Below are positions 1 to 12,051 of a stretch of 20,617 bases of DNA, one piece after another. Position numbers and translations under genes: made by a program. Within the stretch, counting starts at the first letter, position 1; the number at the start of each line of letters is the position of its first letter. The notes beneath the pieces are model-generated. The model was not told the origin of the DNA. It ran no database searches and saw nothing but the letters and a program-made list of their open reading frames with translations. Source of the stretch: Conidiobolus incongruus B7586 (lineage: Eukaryota; Entomophthoromycota; Entomophthoromycetes; Entomophthorales; Conidiobolaceae); the NCBI GenBank assembly GCA_000697335.1, contig JNEM01006165.1, forward strand, positions 1 to 20,617, written 5' to 3'.

Positions 1-31
1 ATTTTTTAATAAATTAATTTTAATTTATGAC

Positions 32-34
<3 letters not shown>

Positions 35-65
<31 letters not shown>
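35..65. repeat. (TA)n microsatellite
   Basis: An uninterrupted TA dinucleotide run of about 15 units. Confidence 0.95.
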
Positions 66-68
<3 letters not shown>

Positions 69-2284
69 ATACTTGAAAGTTGATTATCAATGTAATATAT
101 TAGATATTGAAATTAAAATAAATTATCTTAAAAATGAGTGTTAAAAGTTATTTAAATAATACTAATTGAACTATTTATATATTATTTTTTTAATATTTAT
201 TTTAAAAGTATCAATATAATATTAAGATATACTATTAAAGCTGATACTTCCATCAAGCTTCTGATACGACTTTTATATCAAATTAAGAGTCAAATTTTAA
301 TTAAAAAACTATTAAGAAATATATTAATTGTAATAACATAATTGTATTCCTTGATTCTAAAAAAAATTCTATAAATATTTAACATTTTATTCTTCAAATA
401 CAAAAAGTTTGTTTTAGTACATTTCTACATATTGAAGTATTCAGTTTTAGTCTAGAATAAGTTTAAATAAATGTAAAATATAAATATGAAAATTTACTAT
501 TTTATATATTTAATAAAATATTATATCAATTCACAGAATATTAATATATGATATAATTCAGATTATAATTTCTAAAATATGAATAAATTTCATTTGATGA
601 TTGTTTGACGATTTTGAATAAGGAAAGTTATGAAGCTCAATAATAATTTATGACAAGACAAGCTCACCAAAATACTGCAAATGGTTAATTAATATAATTA
701 TTTTAACCTTAGGATTTATATTTAATAAATAAAACCTTTTCACTTAAACATATTTAATGATAATTTAAAAATACACAATATTTATTAAGCATACTCAAGA
801 GATTAAAAATTTTAATATTCATATTATTTTTGATAATTTATTAGCCAAAGGTAAAAAAGTGTTTGCTGTTAATATATTAAGTTCTAGATAATAATATAAA
901 TTTATAATTTTTTGCAAAAGTAAAATGACATCAATATTTGATTTTTCATTATATGTATTGTAAAGTTATCAATTTTGGCCTGATTTAATAAATGAATCAA
1001 TCAATAATCATCAACTGTATATTCATATATCATTTTTTGTTACCTAAACTATATATTAACAATATCTTTATAATATTCCAAATTTATTGAGATTTTAAAA
1101 AATAATTTAATCCAAATTAGTATAAACAAGCGAATATTTGGTGTTTGATAAGATCAATTATGAAAATTAATGAGAACTTAATGGACTGATAATATTGATA
1201 TTCAATCCTTAACTATCTGCTACAAGGTTTAAAAATAACAAAGCTAATATCTGCTAGGAAAATGCCAAAATTATAACATACCATTGATAGCAACCATCTT
1301 TCTCAAATGACCGCATTTCTAAATAAATATATAATATATTAATATCTCTAATAATAAATGATCTAATATTTATGATTATTAAGTGACCGTTAATGATATT
1401 GTAAAATATAACAATGGGATTTAAAAGAGTTTAAAACCGTTTGTGATATATAATGTATTATATTTTGGAACGCTATTTTGATAAATCACTATATTGGAAT
1501 TTAAACAGTATTTTATTAATTTATCAATTTTATATTAAAAAATTATAATTATATTTTATAAAATCTAATAAATTATATTTACTTGATGAAAAAATTTAGC
1601 ATTCTTCAATTAAATTTATCAATAATTATTACATATATTAATTGTTTGAAATACATTCAAATTATTATATGAAAATTCTAGGTCAGAAGGGTTTATTTCA
1701 TTAGCTAATATTCATATTTTAATATTAATTAAATTTTATTATTCTTTCCAAAATATCTGGATCAAACTGTAATGTTCACGGAATATATTATTGTTATAAT
1801 ATCAACCTGATCATAGGATATCTGTGCTACATGCATTAAAATTTTCTTTAATCATATTTTAGCAACATGATTTACTGCAATATTTCCCTTTTACATATTC
1901 AAATTTCCAATGAATATAATTTTTAAATCCCATGATAGATAAAATATCAATCAAGTGAATAATCTTCAATTTATCTAATAAATTATACCTAAACTAAATC
2001 ATTAAGCAATACATCTGGACATTTAAACTAAATGAAAAGCTTGCACAACTTACATAAGTTTAAGACATAAAAACCGAGATTGAAATGGTAACAACTTTAA
2101 AATGATTAGATAATAAAAATCTACTCCTGTTCATTTATAATCCCTGAATATTTCACTCACTAAATTATCAACTAAAGTAAGATGAGTTACTATATTCTTT
2201 TAAGTGTGCGATTTTGTCGTCAATAGTGGGTGTAAATATGTTTATAATATAATTTGTAACTTGTATAATAACTATTTTAACATT

Positions 2285-2357
2285 TAAAAAAATCTCTAAT
2301 GGTTAGAACAAAGATTTTTTTTACCACTAGAGTCAGGGATTCATTTTAATTATTATT
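2285..2357 (+). other. Degenerate tRNA-like sequence
   Basis: ATCTCTAATGG (2292-2302) followed by TTAGAAC resembles the D arm of Gln/Glu-type tRNAs. GGGATTCATTT (2336-2346) resembles a B box, 44 nt on, against 43 nt in the intact tRNA-Asp of this window. No stem survives well, so this is at best a tRNA pseudogene or SINE head. Confidence 0.3.
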
Positions 2358-4000
2358 TAATTATACTACTCTATTATTATATATACTGAAATTATTTTAG
2401 AATGTTCGTAATAATTATTCTTATAATTTTATCAATTTTAGAATAGAATTTAATTTAAAATAAATCTCTATAATTTAACATAATTATCAGTAATAAAAAT
2501 AATTTTTTATAATTGAACCAATTTTTATAAATGCATTCGTCATCTTCTCAAATTCATATTCTGACGTTTAAAGTAATTTTATAATCAATATACTACTAAT
2601 AATCATCTTGATATATAAATATGTTAAAATATTAAACGTGAGAAATTATCCGGATATCATAAGCTATTAATGCAAAACAAATCTACGGATAAATTATAAA
2701 CCAATAGCACTCTCCCCCATTATCTATTTCAAGTAAAATAATCTTGAAAGAGATCACATAGAGAACCTTATCACCAAATATTAAATCAATACTAAATGTA
2801 ATATTTATCCCTTTATTAATATTATTATTATCATTATTATTTCAAGACATAAGCTTGATAACAATATTAATTACAAATTATTATATAATACTAAATATTC
2901 TTTATAAACTCCTATTATATAATATTTAACTACCGACTCTCCTGTCAATCCCTGTTATTCTTAGGAATGACTATTAAAATATATTATATTAACCCTTTTT
3001 AATTGATTTTGGAAATTATCGGACGGATTAAAAACTTTTAAAAAATAAATATAATATAATATAGTAAGGATATATTAATGAAATATAAGTTAATATATAT
3101 TGTTGAAATTTATATAGATTTGGAAATTTTAATCTAAATTTTCACTCAAATTTTGAGTAATAAAAAAAAGGAACTTGAATTAATAATTGTTAATATTCTT
3201 TTTGGTTTTAATGCGTGATTATTTTATTAATAATATTATTTATTTTTATTACATATGATTTCTTTTTTAATATGTTTAACAATTTTAATTGGCTGAAATT
3301 TATGAGATTTGTAGCAAAATAGCTTGTTATAGTGTTTTATATTTCCTTGTTAATTATCTTTTATTGGAACTTGTTTAATTTTATTCACTTTTATTTAGTA
3401 ATTTCAAAATTATTAAAAGTAATATTTCAGCCAAAAACCATATTAATAATGAAATAATAATGATTTTATTATAATATCATTATTTATCTAAGTCTATCCA
3501 CTTGATCTACTTTATTAATTTATCTATATTATTCACTTTAAATGCATGGATATCTTTTAAAATTACAAGGATTGCTTGTTGGATAAAGTAATACCAATTT
3601 TATTTAGCATTAAAGCCACTAAGATTCTAACAATCAAGATATTAATAAAAATAAATAAAGACTTTTAAATTCCTGTTTCTTATCATTTATACTTATAAAA
3701 ATTGTTAGAAAAGTAAATTTTATAACTACATTAGTAAATTTGAATTATAATAATTCTAAGACCTAAAATACATATAGGGAAAACATTATAAATATCAGGA
3801 TGAATAATAGATATTAGACAGCGATGAAATCTGTAAATAGGCAGATAATATGATTATCCTTAACAATCTTTCAATATTTATTTAATAGTTTTTACAATCT
3901 ACCTTTAATATATACTAATTTGTCAATATTTAGAAAATTAATATTTACTATATTTATATAATCGCATAATTCTATATTTTCCACCTATTAACCATCAATA

Positions 4001-4077
4001 ATTCGAATGATGAAAATAATTCGGGGGAATGATTCGATCGGATAATGATCCAATTCGAAAAAAAATTTAATTCGAAT
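4001..4077. repeat. Cluster of ATTCG / TTCGAA words
   Basis: ATTCGAAT at 4001-4008 and 4070-4077, AATTCG at 4018-4023, ATTCGATCG at 4032-4040 and AATTCGAA at 4052-4059. TTCGATCGGAT and ATCCAATTCGAA (4033-4059) can form an imperfect hairpin with loop AATG. CpG is otherwise rare here. Confidence 0.5.
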
Positions 4078-4317
4078 AGTAGTATAATATGGATATAAAA
4101 AAAATATTTGGAGCAAAAAAAAATCTAAATAGGAGAAAAAATTTCAAATTTTATCAAAAATTTTACCTATTAGGCATAAATATATTATTGATGTCTGATC
4201 ATTTACAAGATTTTTACGCAAACTATATAATTAAAAGCTAATTAAGTTATATTCCCCATAATTAAATATACTATTTATTGTTTAGAATATAAATTAATTA
4301 ATGAAGATATTATAGTT

Positions 4318-4375
4318 GGGGGTGTTTAACTCAATTAGCAGCTTGAACTTATAACTAATACTCTATCAACAAAAA
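4318..4375 (+). other. Possible tRNA 5' part, decayed
   Basis: GGGGGTG (4318-4324) followed by TTTAACTCAATTAGCAGC reads like an acceptor strand and D arm (A box about 9 of 11), then CTTATAA in the place of an anticodon loop. The stems do not close and no B box follows. Chance or an organelle-derived scrap are both possible. Confidence 0.2.
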
Positions 4376-4739
4376 AATTAATAGTTTTTTACATTGGTCG
4401 ATTAATACACTGTATGAAACTTTTGATCATGCTGATCAATATATTTTCTAAAATAAAAATCTTTTGCGATTTGAACAATGTCATTGTTAGTTATAATATT
4501 TCTCCATAAATTGATTTTTTTTCTTTCAATGATGTGTTATTAGTCATACTCTGAAGAATTCTTAATTTGTGATTTTAAAAAAGAAAAATCAAGGGAAAAG
4601 ATATGAATTATACCATTTTTATATATTGAAGTTTTAAGCAGCATTAGAATTAGGACTAATTAATTAAAATTAAGAAATTCAATTTTCAATGGTATGAATG
4701 TTTGTAAAAAATTAAACTGAGCGAAAATTTTGAAAAATG

Positions 4740-5480
4740 TAAATATTGAATAAACTAATCCAATATATCATGTGCATTGCACCAATTTGATAATAATATA
4801 TTGTACCATAGCAAAAACGACTATTCGAGAGCAAAGATACCTAGGACATCATCAAAGTAATGCCGAGTTTGATAGTTTAGAATATGATTAGGTAGTTGTT
4901 GTATTTAATTATTCCGTTTAGTAGAATTATGCTTAAAAAAGTATATATATATATAGAAATATCTTTTAAATCACATTGTATAATAACAACGTTATCTCTA
5001 ATAATTTTGGAGTAAATAAAACCACTTAGTTCTTAACAAGAAATATTATATATATTTTTTGCAATTAGAAAAAATTTAATCCTTGAAATTTTATTATCAA
5101 AGTTTGATATAAATTTCGCAATGCATTATTAAGTTATTAATATATAAATACTCTTAGCAATATAAACCAAAGTGAAAAATATAATTCATATTTTTTAAAC
5201 GTAAGTGTCATGTCAAGTTGCTTGGGGACAAAACAAGCAAACATTATCAAGGTTAAATGATTTGGATCTGTATTGAAAAATCACAAGGTATTGGATAGTA
5301 TTTGGCTAATGGGAATGTTGAAAACACTTTAGTTGAATTTTATAAGGTTATGAGATTACATTAGTGGAAATTATTACAGAGAAATAAAATTGAGCTGATA
5401 ATATTGTCCATTATAATCACTAAACCTAATTTTAACAGTTTATGTTAACATAATCAAACCACTCTTACTAGGCAGATGAA
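4740..5480. other. Weakly GC-raised patch, possibly decayed coding DNA
   Basis: GC rises to about one third at 4740-4925 and 5200-5480. Plus-strand open stretches of 35-45 codons read in a protein-like way, but none has a start, a family match or significant length. A perfect 7-bp hairpin TTGCTTG...CAAGCAA lies at 5218-5240. If it was a gene or element it is broken in several places. Family unknown. Confidence 0.2.
4941..4955. repeat. Short (TA)n run
   Basis: About seven TA units after a short A-run, inside a slightly GC-raised patch. Confidence 0.8.
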
Positions 5481-8400
5481 AATATATCTCAATAAAATAT
5501 AATCATTTGAAGTTTTTTACATTTCAAAATTTGTAAAGTTTTGTCTATCAGAAACAAGAAAAAATCTTATATTTATACAATCATATGAATATCAATTGAT
5601 TAAAAGTATATATATTTCAAATATAAAAATCGGTTAATTATATATTATAATATATTGTTAAATTATCTTTAACTATTAAAAATAATAAATGTATTTAGAA
5701 GTAAATATTCGGATTTAGCTACTAAAATAGAAAAATTGTTTAACAAATAAAATAATTTTATCAAATAAGATTAAAATTGATTTGTTTACCAAAACTAAAA
5801 CTTATACATTACATAAAATGAATCAACCTCAATATCAAAAAACAAATAATTCGACTTTATTTTCTTTTTTTGGTAAATTTTAATAAAGTAAATCGGAATA
5901 AGTTTATTAATAGTATAAAATGAATATTTTGTGCGAATTGACCGAAAACATCATTAAAAAAAATATTGATTTGTTAAAATTTAAAGTCAAATAAGAATCA
6001 CTACCAAAAAATTTTGTAACATTTAAGTGTGTGTATCATAAAATTACCTAAAAATAAGTCATAGTTGCAATGGATATTTGTGCAATGTTACAAGATATTT
6101 AATCAAGGATTCCGATTGGCCCATTCTTACCCCACATTTTTTCCTTCAAATAATTTCTTATTTTGTCCGAATAGAAGTAATTTAGAGTTTATTCATGTTT
6201 TTTTATTAGTCATTTATTCTTTTGTCAGTATTTTAAACCTATATAGATAATAATTATAATACTATTTTTACATTATAAGAGCATGATATCGATTTTATTT
6301 ATTAACTTCACTCTTGATCATGGTCTTTTTACCTTATCTTTTTATGATTAAAATTAATTATCTTAAATATTTGAATATATTATCAAAGTATGAAAATATC
6401 TATATTATTAAATATAATTACATAAGATTATCATGTTTCTATCAAATGACTATGTTTATATTTCAATTGTTGGTATCATCTGAGGATAATTATATTAACC
6501 GATGGTTACTTATTTGACAATCTATATGATTTAATTTGATGACCTAGATCACATTCCATAGTTATACACACAAAATTGTAATTATTCATATGATTTTAAT
6601 GAAATTAATAGCTGATATAAAGTTTATCCATTAACAATTATTCTAATGGATAACGAACTAAATACTCAACAAATCTATTGATTATTCAACTTCAATAATT
6701 AAATTCTCATTAATAGTTCCAATAGCAAGCCAAAAAAATGGACTAATACAAGATACTTACTATTATTTAAAATTTAAAACTCCAACCACAAAAAATTAAA
6801 TTTCAATTTATTTCAAATCCCACGCCGTGTATCAATGGGAAATCGTATTTTATTCGGATAGAAAAAAGTTAGTTTTAACGGAGTTAAACCCATGACATTT
6901 CAATTAAATTCAACAAGATTGAAATACATCGTAACTTGTGAATATCAGTATTATATTTTTATCATTTGACTTATTTTTGATAAAATTTTTTTATGACTGA
7001 TCATTGATTATTAATTATTTAATATGGATTAATATACTCCTTACTATCTAGGATTGAAAACTAAATATTCCATAAATAATCCAATATTTTATACAATTAA
7101 TCATCTCAATTGGAAAACAATAAATTTATAATCAATTTTTACATGATAATTATATTGAATATGACTAGTATTATAAAAACATAATGATAAAATTATTTAT
7201 TATTAAGAGGCTTGATTTAAAATTAGGTTGATGGCATATGATATCATTAATAGATGACTTTAATAAATTCTATGAATTTTAATTAATTAATTGAATGTCT
7301 AATGTAAAGTAATAAAAGTAATATACACAGAATAGCATAAATGATTAATAATAATTCAACGATTTATTATTAATATTTAAGCATTATTTGAATAGTACTT
7401 TTAGGGCTATACAAAGCGTATTAATTTATTATCAATTATTTGGCTAATAAAAATTACTAATGTTTTTAATAATTATTATATTAATTGTAGAGCTTGGGTA
7501 ATTTTTATTTATTATTTCATGATTTGTTTTGGCAAAATGATCTATGAATTAAATAACTAACATTTAAAGTAAATATAAAAATTTAGAGTATTAATTAATA
7601 TTTCATATAAGGTGCATACTATTTGAATATATAATTGACAACAAACTTCAATGCAATCAAAATAAAACCTGGAATAAGAAGCACCATGTAATAGCTAGTA
7701 TCCATTGCCTTGGATCTAACAAATCAAAAAATGAATATAGATGCATTCTAAAAATATTATGTAACGTTAATGGTTAAATCATTAAGTATCAAATTGCGGA
7801 AATATTTAATATAATGTAAAAAATAAATAATAGCTATCTCAAGTACTATAATTACGACCAATGTCATGTTGGATGATCAATAATGCAAAATGCTTACTTA
7901 TGCTGGCAACTGCAAGTTAGCCATTTTTCCATTTAAAAATTTAAATCTAGACCTTAAGCATTAAAAGGTCTATTATTTAAATATTAAATATGAATTTATA
8001 AAAAATACTTAATTAGTTCCATTTATTTTATATTGATTAATATTAGGGCGTTAAATAAGTTTTAAGTAATTTTTTTTAAATTTTTTAATGATTCATTATT
8101 ATATACTGGTTAATAAACTTTTTGCCATTAAATATCAATCTGGTTATTAATAATTTGATTCATTCACTTTTATATTTATTGAATTTGAAAACACAAGCCA
8201 AGATTATAGGGTGTAAATTGCCTAAATCATTCATGACATCTATTACATACTTATATATTAATATGATGTTTTACTATTTAATTGAATGGACATAGATATA
8301 TTACATGCATTTCTATAATTCAAAGTGCTCATTTTCAAATTGATTAAAACTTAATTGTAATTACAAACTTGATGATTTTATAATTAATTAGCAGTGTCAA

Positions 8401-10259
8401 ATTATGAAATACCTCTATATTATGCATAGGACAAACATGTCATCAATACTGTCTTTTAAATACGTTAAAATCAATTAATACAGTAATTAATCAATATATA
8501 TTCTGATATTATTTATTAAATTTAGGATTGTGTATATTGTATTTGAAAATCAAATATGTTGAATTTGATGCATGTTTTACATATAGTGATAGCTTATATA
8601 TGATGAAATCCAAATTGATATATTTTAAATTATGCCTATAATTACAATTTAAAAACTGCTTAAAACGTAATTAACATGCTAGTATTCTCAATGGATACAA
8701 CTTGTCATTAAGGGTTGCTCTATTTTAATATTAATTTCTAATTCGTTAATTTTTCAATTAAATTCAATGATATTAATTATCAATTTATATTATAAAATAT
8801 ATGCAAAATAGTTCCTAATTAAATAGACATTTTTAGATAACATTAAACTTCAATATAATTTTAATATAAATATTTTTTTGTTTATAAAAAATGAAGTTAA
8901 TGAGATGAATAATAATTTGATTGGTGTAAAAATCCCAAAAAATATTTAAGTTTTGGAGATAGCCTATCAAAAACGATTTTGATTCTTATAAAGTATAATA
9001 AAATTAATACTAACTTTGATTTAAAATTGTAGATTAAATTTAATATATATAAAGCATATTTAAATATTAATTTTATTAAAATAATAAATCATTAAATACA
9101 AATTAAATAAACTATTAGCTTTCTGAGTTATATGTAATGGTGCAATTCATTCTATATCTTATTAGTGATAATCAAAAATTTATTAATAATTTTTTGTAAA
9201 AAATATAAGTAAAAAGAAAGTAAATTTGGTAAATATATATTTAATCAATTACAAATATATCAAATAAGAATCAAATTTCGTATTATAATATTGAAGAAAT
9301 TTTGCACCAATTTTCATTTTAATTATCACTTAATGACAATATAACACTCAAAAGTTGAACAGTTAATTATAATACTACATCGGTTTAAATTGAATTTTCT
9401 CCACTCCAAAATCGTTTCAGATTATTTACAGATTTATTAAAATTTATCAATTTATTAATATAGCTTTGTCATATAAAGAAATTTTTTACGGTTTAAAGCA
9501 TGAAAGAATAGATAATTTTGCAGAATTATTTATATAAATATAAACCGTTTATCCTAATTTGTATTTTACCTAAATTTGTATAGGAGAATACATAACAACT
9601 CTTTAAAATGATCTTGGTTTGTTGTTGGCAATATTTTTTAAAATTTGATTTTTTTTCAAGTGAGACCATTTTTCATCTTACTTTCTGATGAAACATTGGT
9701 AAAAGCTATTCAAATACTTTATAATATACACCAATTGAATCATAAATAGTTTTATTATAGTCATCAAATTATCGGAATTAACTATAAACTGATTATCTAT
9801 ATTGAATAAAATGGATTCATTTTAACTTAAAGTATTGGTTTAGTATCTTTAATGATCTATTATTCTGAAATTCCTAAAGTGGAATAACTGTGCTAGTAAA
9901 CAATAAATATTGTAAGGATTGAATCCCTGTTAGTATTAAACTGAAATAAAATATTACAATAATAGTTATACATTCATATATCTTTAACCATTATAGTAGT
10001 TGGAATATCAATACTTCCATTCAGAATTAAATAATATATTGTATTTAAAAAAATCTATGAAAATGAATTTCTTGGTATTGAAATAAATTTGATAAAATAG
10101 TACTCATTGAAAAATATAAATATCTGAAAAATTCTTAATACAATGCTTTATACAATTCGCGATAATCTGAATTATGATGATATTAGATTCAGAATAATTA
10201 TTTAATTTATTCAAGTGTTGAGAAAGATCACCTCTTTTTAATTGAAAGATTAATTTTAA
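5481..10259. other. AT-rich gene desert, middle part
   Basis: Nothing gene-like seen. The 61- and 67-codon frames at 6065-6250 and 6314-6517 are Phe/Ile/Tyr/Leu-rich, have desert base composition and are of chance length. The only item noted is the tRNA-like relic at 9916-9998. Confidence 0.7.
9916..9998 (-). other. Second tRNA-like relic with a similar B-box word
   Basis: Read on the minus strand, TACTATAATGG (9998-9988) and GGTTAAAG are followed 71 nt on by GGGATTCAATCC (9927-9916). The B-like word has the same extra A (GGGATTCA) as the copy at 2336. The box distance is too long for a plain tRNA, so a SINE head or insertion-bearing relic fits better. Confidence 0.25.
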
Positions 10260-11000
10260 ATAGTTAAACAATATGAATCAGTTTAGTTGCAGCTTGGTGT
10301 TTAATTATGAAAATCTGACGAGCTTGGCCTTGTAAATTAGTCAATATGGCATAAATATTCAGAGTTGGTATCATAGTCAAATCCTTTTAGAAAACTTCAA
10401 GTAATAAGTCAATGATTTGCTTTATTCAATTGGCGACAGTGCTCAATTGTTAGTAATTAGTCTATTTTGATCTAAGAAATTACCAATTTGAGGCAAATTA
10501 TTGAATAATATTTGCACTGGTTTTTATAAACAATTGTTTTATTTTTATAACAATAATATGAAATGTAGCTAAAGATGTAGACGATATTGCTTGAATAAAT
10601 CGTTTATTTAATTTAATCGATTTAAGACTTCTGCTAATGGCTTTGAGAAATTTTCAATTGATTCTGATATCAAGTAACAAACACGCTTTAATATAGATAA
10701 TCTAGGATTGAGAGTGGATGATGGCTACGTGGTATATAAAACTTACATATTCCAATCATTTGGTTTCTTTGACATCATCCAAAAGTTTGAATATTTTTTC
10801 CTTGACAAGCTAAAAGAGTTTATGGCATGATGACACTTTTCGAATGTTCATCTTGAATTCTAGCTTTACATCATTAGGGAGTAGCAAATGACTAATAAAA
10901 TCATACTAAAAATAAATTTCAAATACTTTATTACATTAGTACATGTCCTTTATTTTTTTTTTCAAAATAATGATTTTGTATATAAATAAAATAATGACGA
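10260..11000. other. GC-raised patch with open stretches on both strands
   Basis: GC is about 30%. A 50-codon plus-strand stretch ends at 10830, and several 35-50 codon minus-strand stretches read in a protein-like way. None has a start codon plus family features. A GGATGATG / CATCATCC inverted repeat lies at 10716-10723 and 10773-10780. This may be a decayed gene or an old mobile element broken in many places, or simply composition. No family assigned. Confidence 0.2.
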
Positions 11001-11385
11001 CTCTTACAGTATATAATTTGATATGATTAAAAATATTACTTGAATATGACTTGACCTCTTCAAATAAAGCCGATCGATTGTTGACAAATCAAAAGCCCAT
11101 ATTTGAAGCAAAGAATGTTTTTGATTAGACGGAATCATTTCCATTGCCTGAATTGTTAATGATATTAATTTAGAAAATTAAGATAATAGAAGCAAATTGA
11201 TTAAGTGAAGCATATCGGCAAGACGCTTTGATTGGCCAGCCATCCGCAATACTGAGAAGGAAATGTTTCGGGAATTCATATAATGTTAATTACTTAATCA
11301 GTCTTCAACTAAGTTACACTAAGAGAAAAGTTGAAAATTTAAATTATAGGGATGAATGAGAGGGGGTGGATAAAAAGCTCAAGGA

Positions 11386-11390
11386 CCAAT
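11386..11390 (+). promoter_or_regulatory. CCAAT box
   Basis: ACCAATCAG contains the core bound by the fungal/animal HAP/NF-Y complex. It lies 662 nt before the start codon and 30 nt before a CACGTG. An inverted copy (GATTGGCC) sits near 11230. Confidence 0.35.
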
Positions 11391-11419
11391 CAGTGACCGC
11401 CAGGTGATATTGTTAATGC

Positions 11420-11425
11420 CACGTG
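11420..11425. promoter_or_regulatory. CACGTG E-box
   Basis: GCCACGTGATT holds the palindromic bHLH core, the type bound by Cbf1/Pho4-like factors in fungi. It is GC-rich relative to its background. No function shown. Confidence 0.35.
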
Positions 11426-11470
11426 ATTTAGCTGAGATAATTCGAATCACGGCCAGCTAATTAGAAACTC

Positions 11471-11477
11471 TGACTCA
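11471..11477. promoter_or_regulatory. TGACTCA bZIP (Gcn4/AP-1 type) site
   Basis: An exact 7-bp TGACTCA, the preferred Gcn4/AP-1 half-site pair. It lies 46 nt after the CACGTG and 4 nt before an ATTCGAT word. Confidence 0.4.
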
Positions 11478-11553
11478 ATGATTCGATTAATAGGTCATTT
11501 GACTTGAAATTCGAAAGGCTCACTTACCTAAATCCGATTTCCCCAAATTTGTA

Positions 11554-11628
11554 CACACCCAACAAAATTAAATCACATTTATATATATATAAATATATAT
11601 TTAGATCTTAACACCCACCACACCCAAC
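11554..11628 (+). repeat. Two CACACCCAAC copies flanking an AT run
   Basis: The 10-mer CACACCCAAC occurs at 11554-11563 and again at 11619-11628. Between them is a TATATA-type run (about 11580-11603), then ACACCCACC just before the second copy. The CACCC core recalls Krüppel/Msn2-type zinc-finger sites. Paired copies around an AT-rich, nucleosome-poor run suggest binding sites, by inference. Confidence 0.5.
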
Positions 11629-11758
11629 TTCCTCATATTTGTCTCCTTAGAGAAAATTGTGTTACCTAACTTTGATTTCCTATGATTCACCCGAAAGATT
11701 GAAATTGCATTTGACCTATTGAGAATTAATTGGATGATAGTTTTCATTATAGTTTAGG

Positions 11759-11767
11759 TATATAAAT
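11759..11767 (+). promoter_or_regulatory. Candidate TATA box
   Basis: TATATAAAT, 285 nt before the zinc-finger ATG, at the start of a less AT-rich stretch. If used, transcription would start at about 11790-11860. In such AT-rich DNA a TATA match alone is weak evidence. Confidence 0.35.
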
Positions 11768-11785
11768 GGCGTCAATTTCCCCCTT

Positions 11786-11962
11786 ATGACACTTGGATTT
11801 CTCAAATCAATCAAACCCAGCTTAAAGGAAAACGTCCACTGGATCCTCCATTCTTTACGTTATCAAACTCCATCACATCCATTCAAACAAAACTCTGTAT
11901 TGATTTGTTTGGATTTAGACAGACTAAATAAGTCAAATTTTGCACCTTTTCTTCATACCTGA
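11786..11962 (+). CDS. 58-codon open frame in the leader (possible uORF)
   Basis: An ATG-to-TGA frame of 58 codons begins MTLGFLKSIKPSLKENVHWI and ends NFAPFLHT, in a different frame from the zinc-finger gene and 89 nt before it. It resembles no family I recognise and has no signal peptide or clear domain. A 7-codon frame (11766-11789, MASISPL) overlaps its start by ATGA, so reinitiation could connect them. If mRNA begins downstream of the TATA-like word, this ATG may fall outside the transcript. It could be a uORF that dampens translation, a piece of an alternative 5' exon, or chance. Frames of this length are expected by chance in the window. Confidence 0.2.
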   Translation: MTLGFLKSIKPSLKENVHWILHSLRYQTPSHPFKQNSVLICLDLDRLNKSNFAPFLHT

Positions 11963-12051
11963 TTTATTATAATTATCCTCTTTACCTGTGGATATTTCAT
12001 TTATCGTAATTACCTGCACTTTACAAACATATTATATTAACATAAAACAAG

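Larger units (their letters stand above)
66..4740. other. AT-rich gene desert, left part
   Basis: No gene seen on either strand. Open frames here are short and of chance length. The weakly richer bits at about 1180-1320 and 2640-2780 show nothing recognisable. It contains tRNA-like scraps (about 2285-2357 and 4318-4375), the word AATCCCTGTTA at 2947-2957 that recurs at 9.92 kb, and an ATTCG cluster at 4001-4077. Confidence 0.7.
11200..12051 (+). promoter_or_regulatory. Upstream control region and leader of the zinc-finger gene
   Basis: About 850 nt upstream of the start codon are clearly richer in GC than the desert before them and hold classic yeast/fungal-type words. They include CCAAT (11386-11390), a GGGGTGG run near 11363, CACGTG (11420-11425), TGACTCA (11471-11477), two CACACCCAAC copies, three ATTCGA words and a TATA-like element. 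Which are used cannot be told from sequence. A 3' splice-like TTAAC...AAG just before the ATG leaves room for a leader intron, but no donor is compelling. Confidence 0.55.

Noticed and set aside
4754-4891. 45-codon protein-like plus-strand stretch in the 4.7 kb patch
   Set aside because: No start codon or recognised motif. I estimate several dozen stretches of this length by chance across six frames of this window.
6065-6517. Two plus-strand frames of 61 and 67 codons
   Set aside because: Desert-like composition, Phe/Ile/Tyr/Asn-rich products and chance length in AT-rich DNA.
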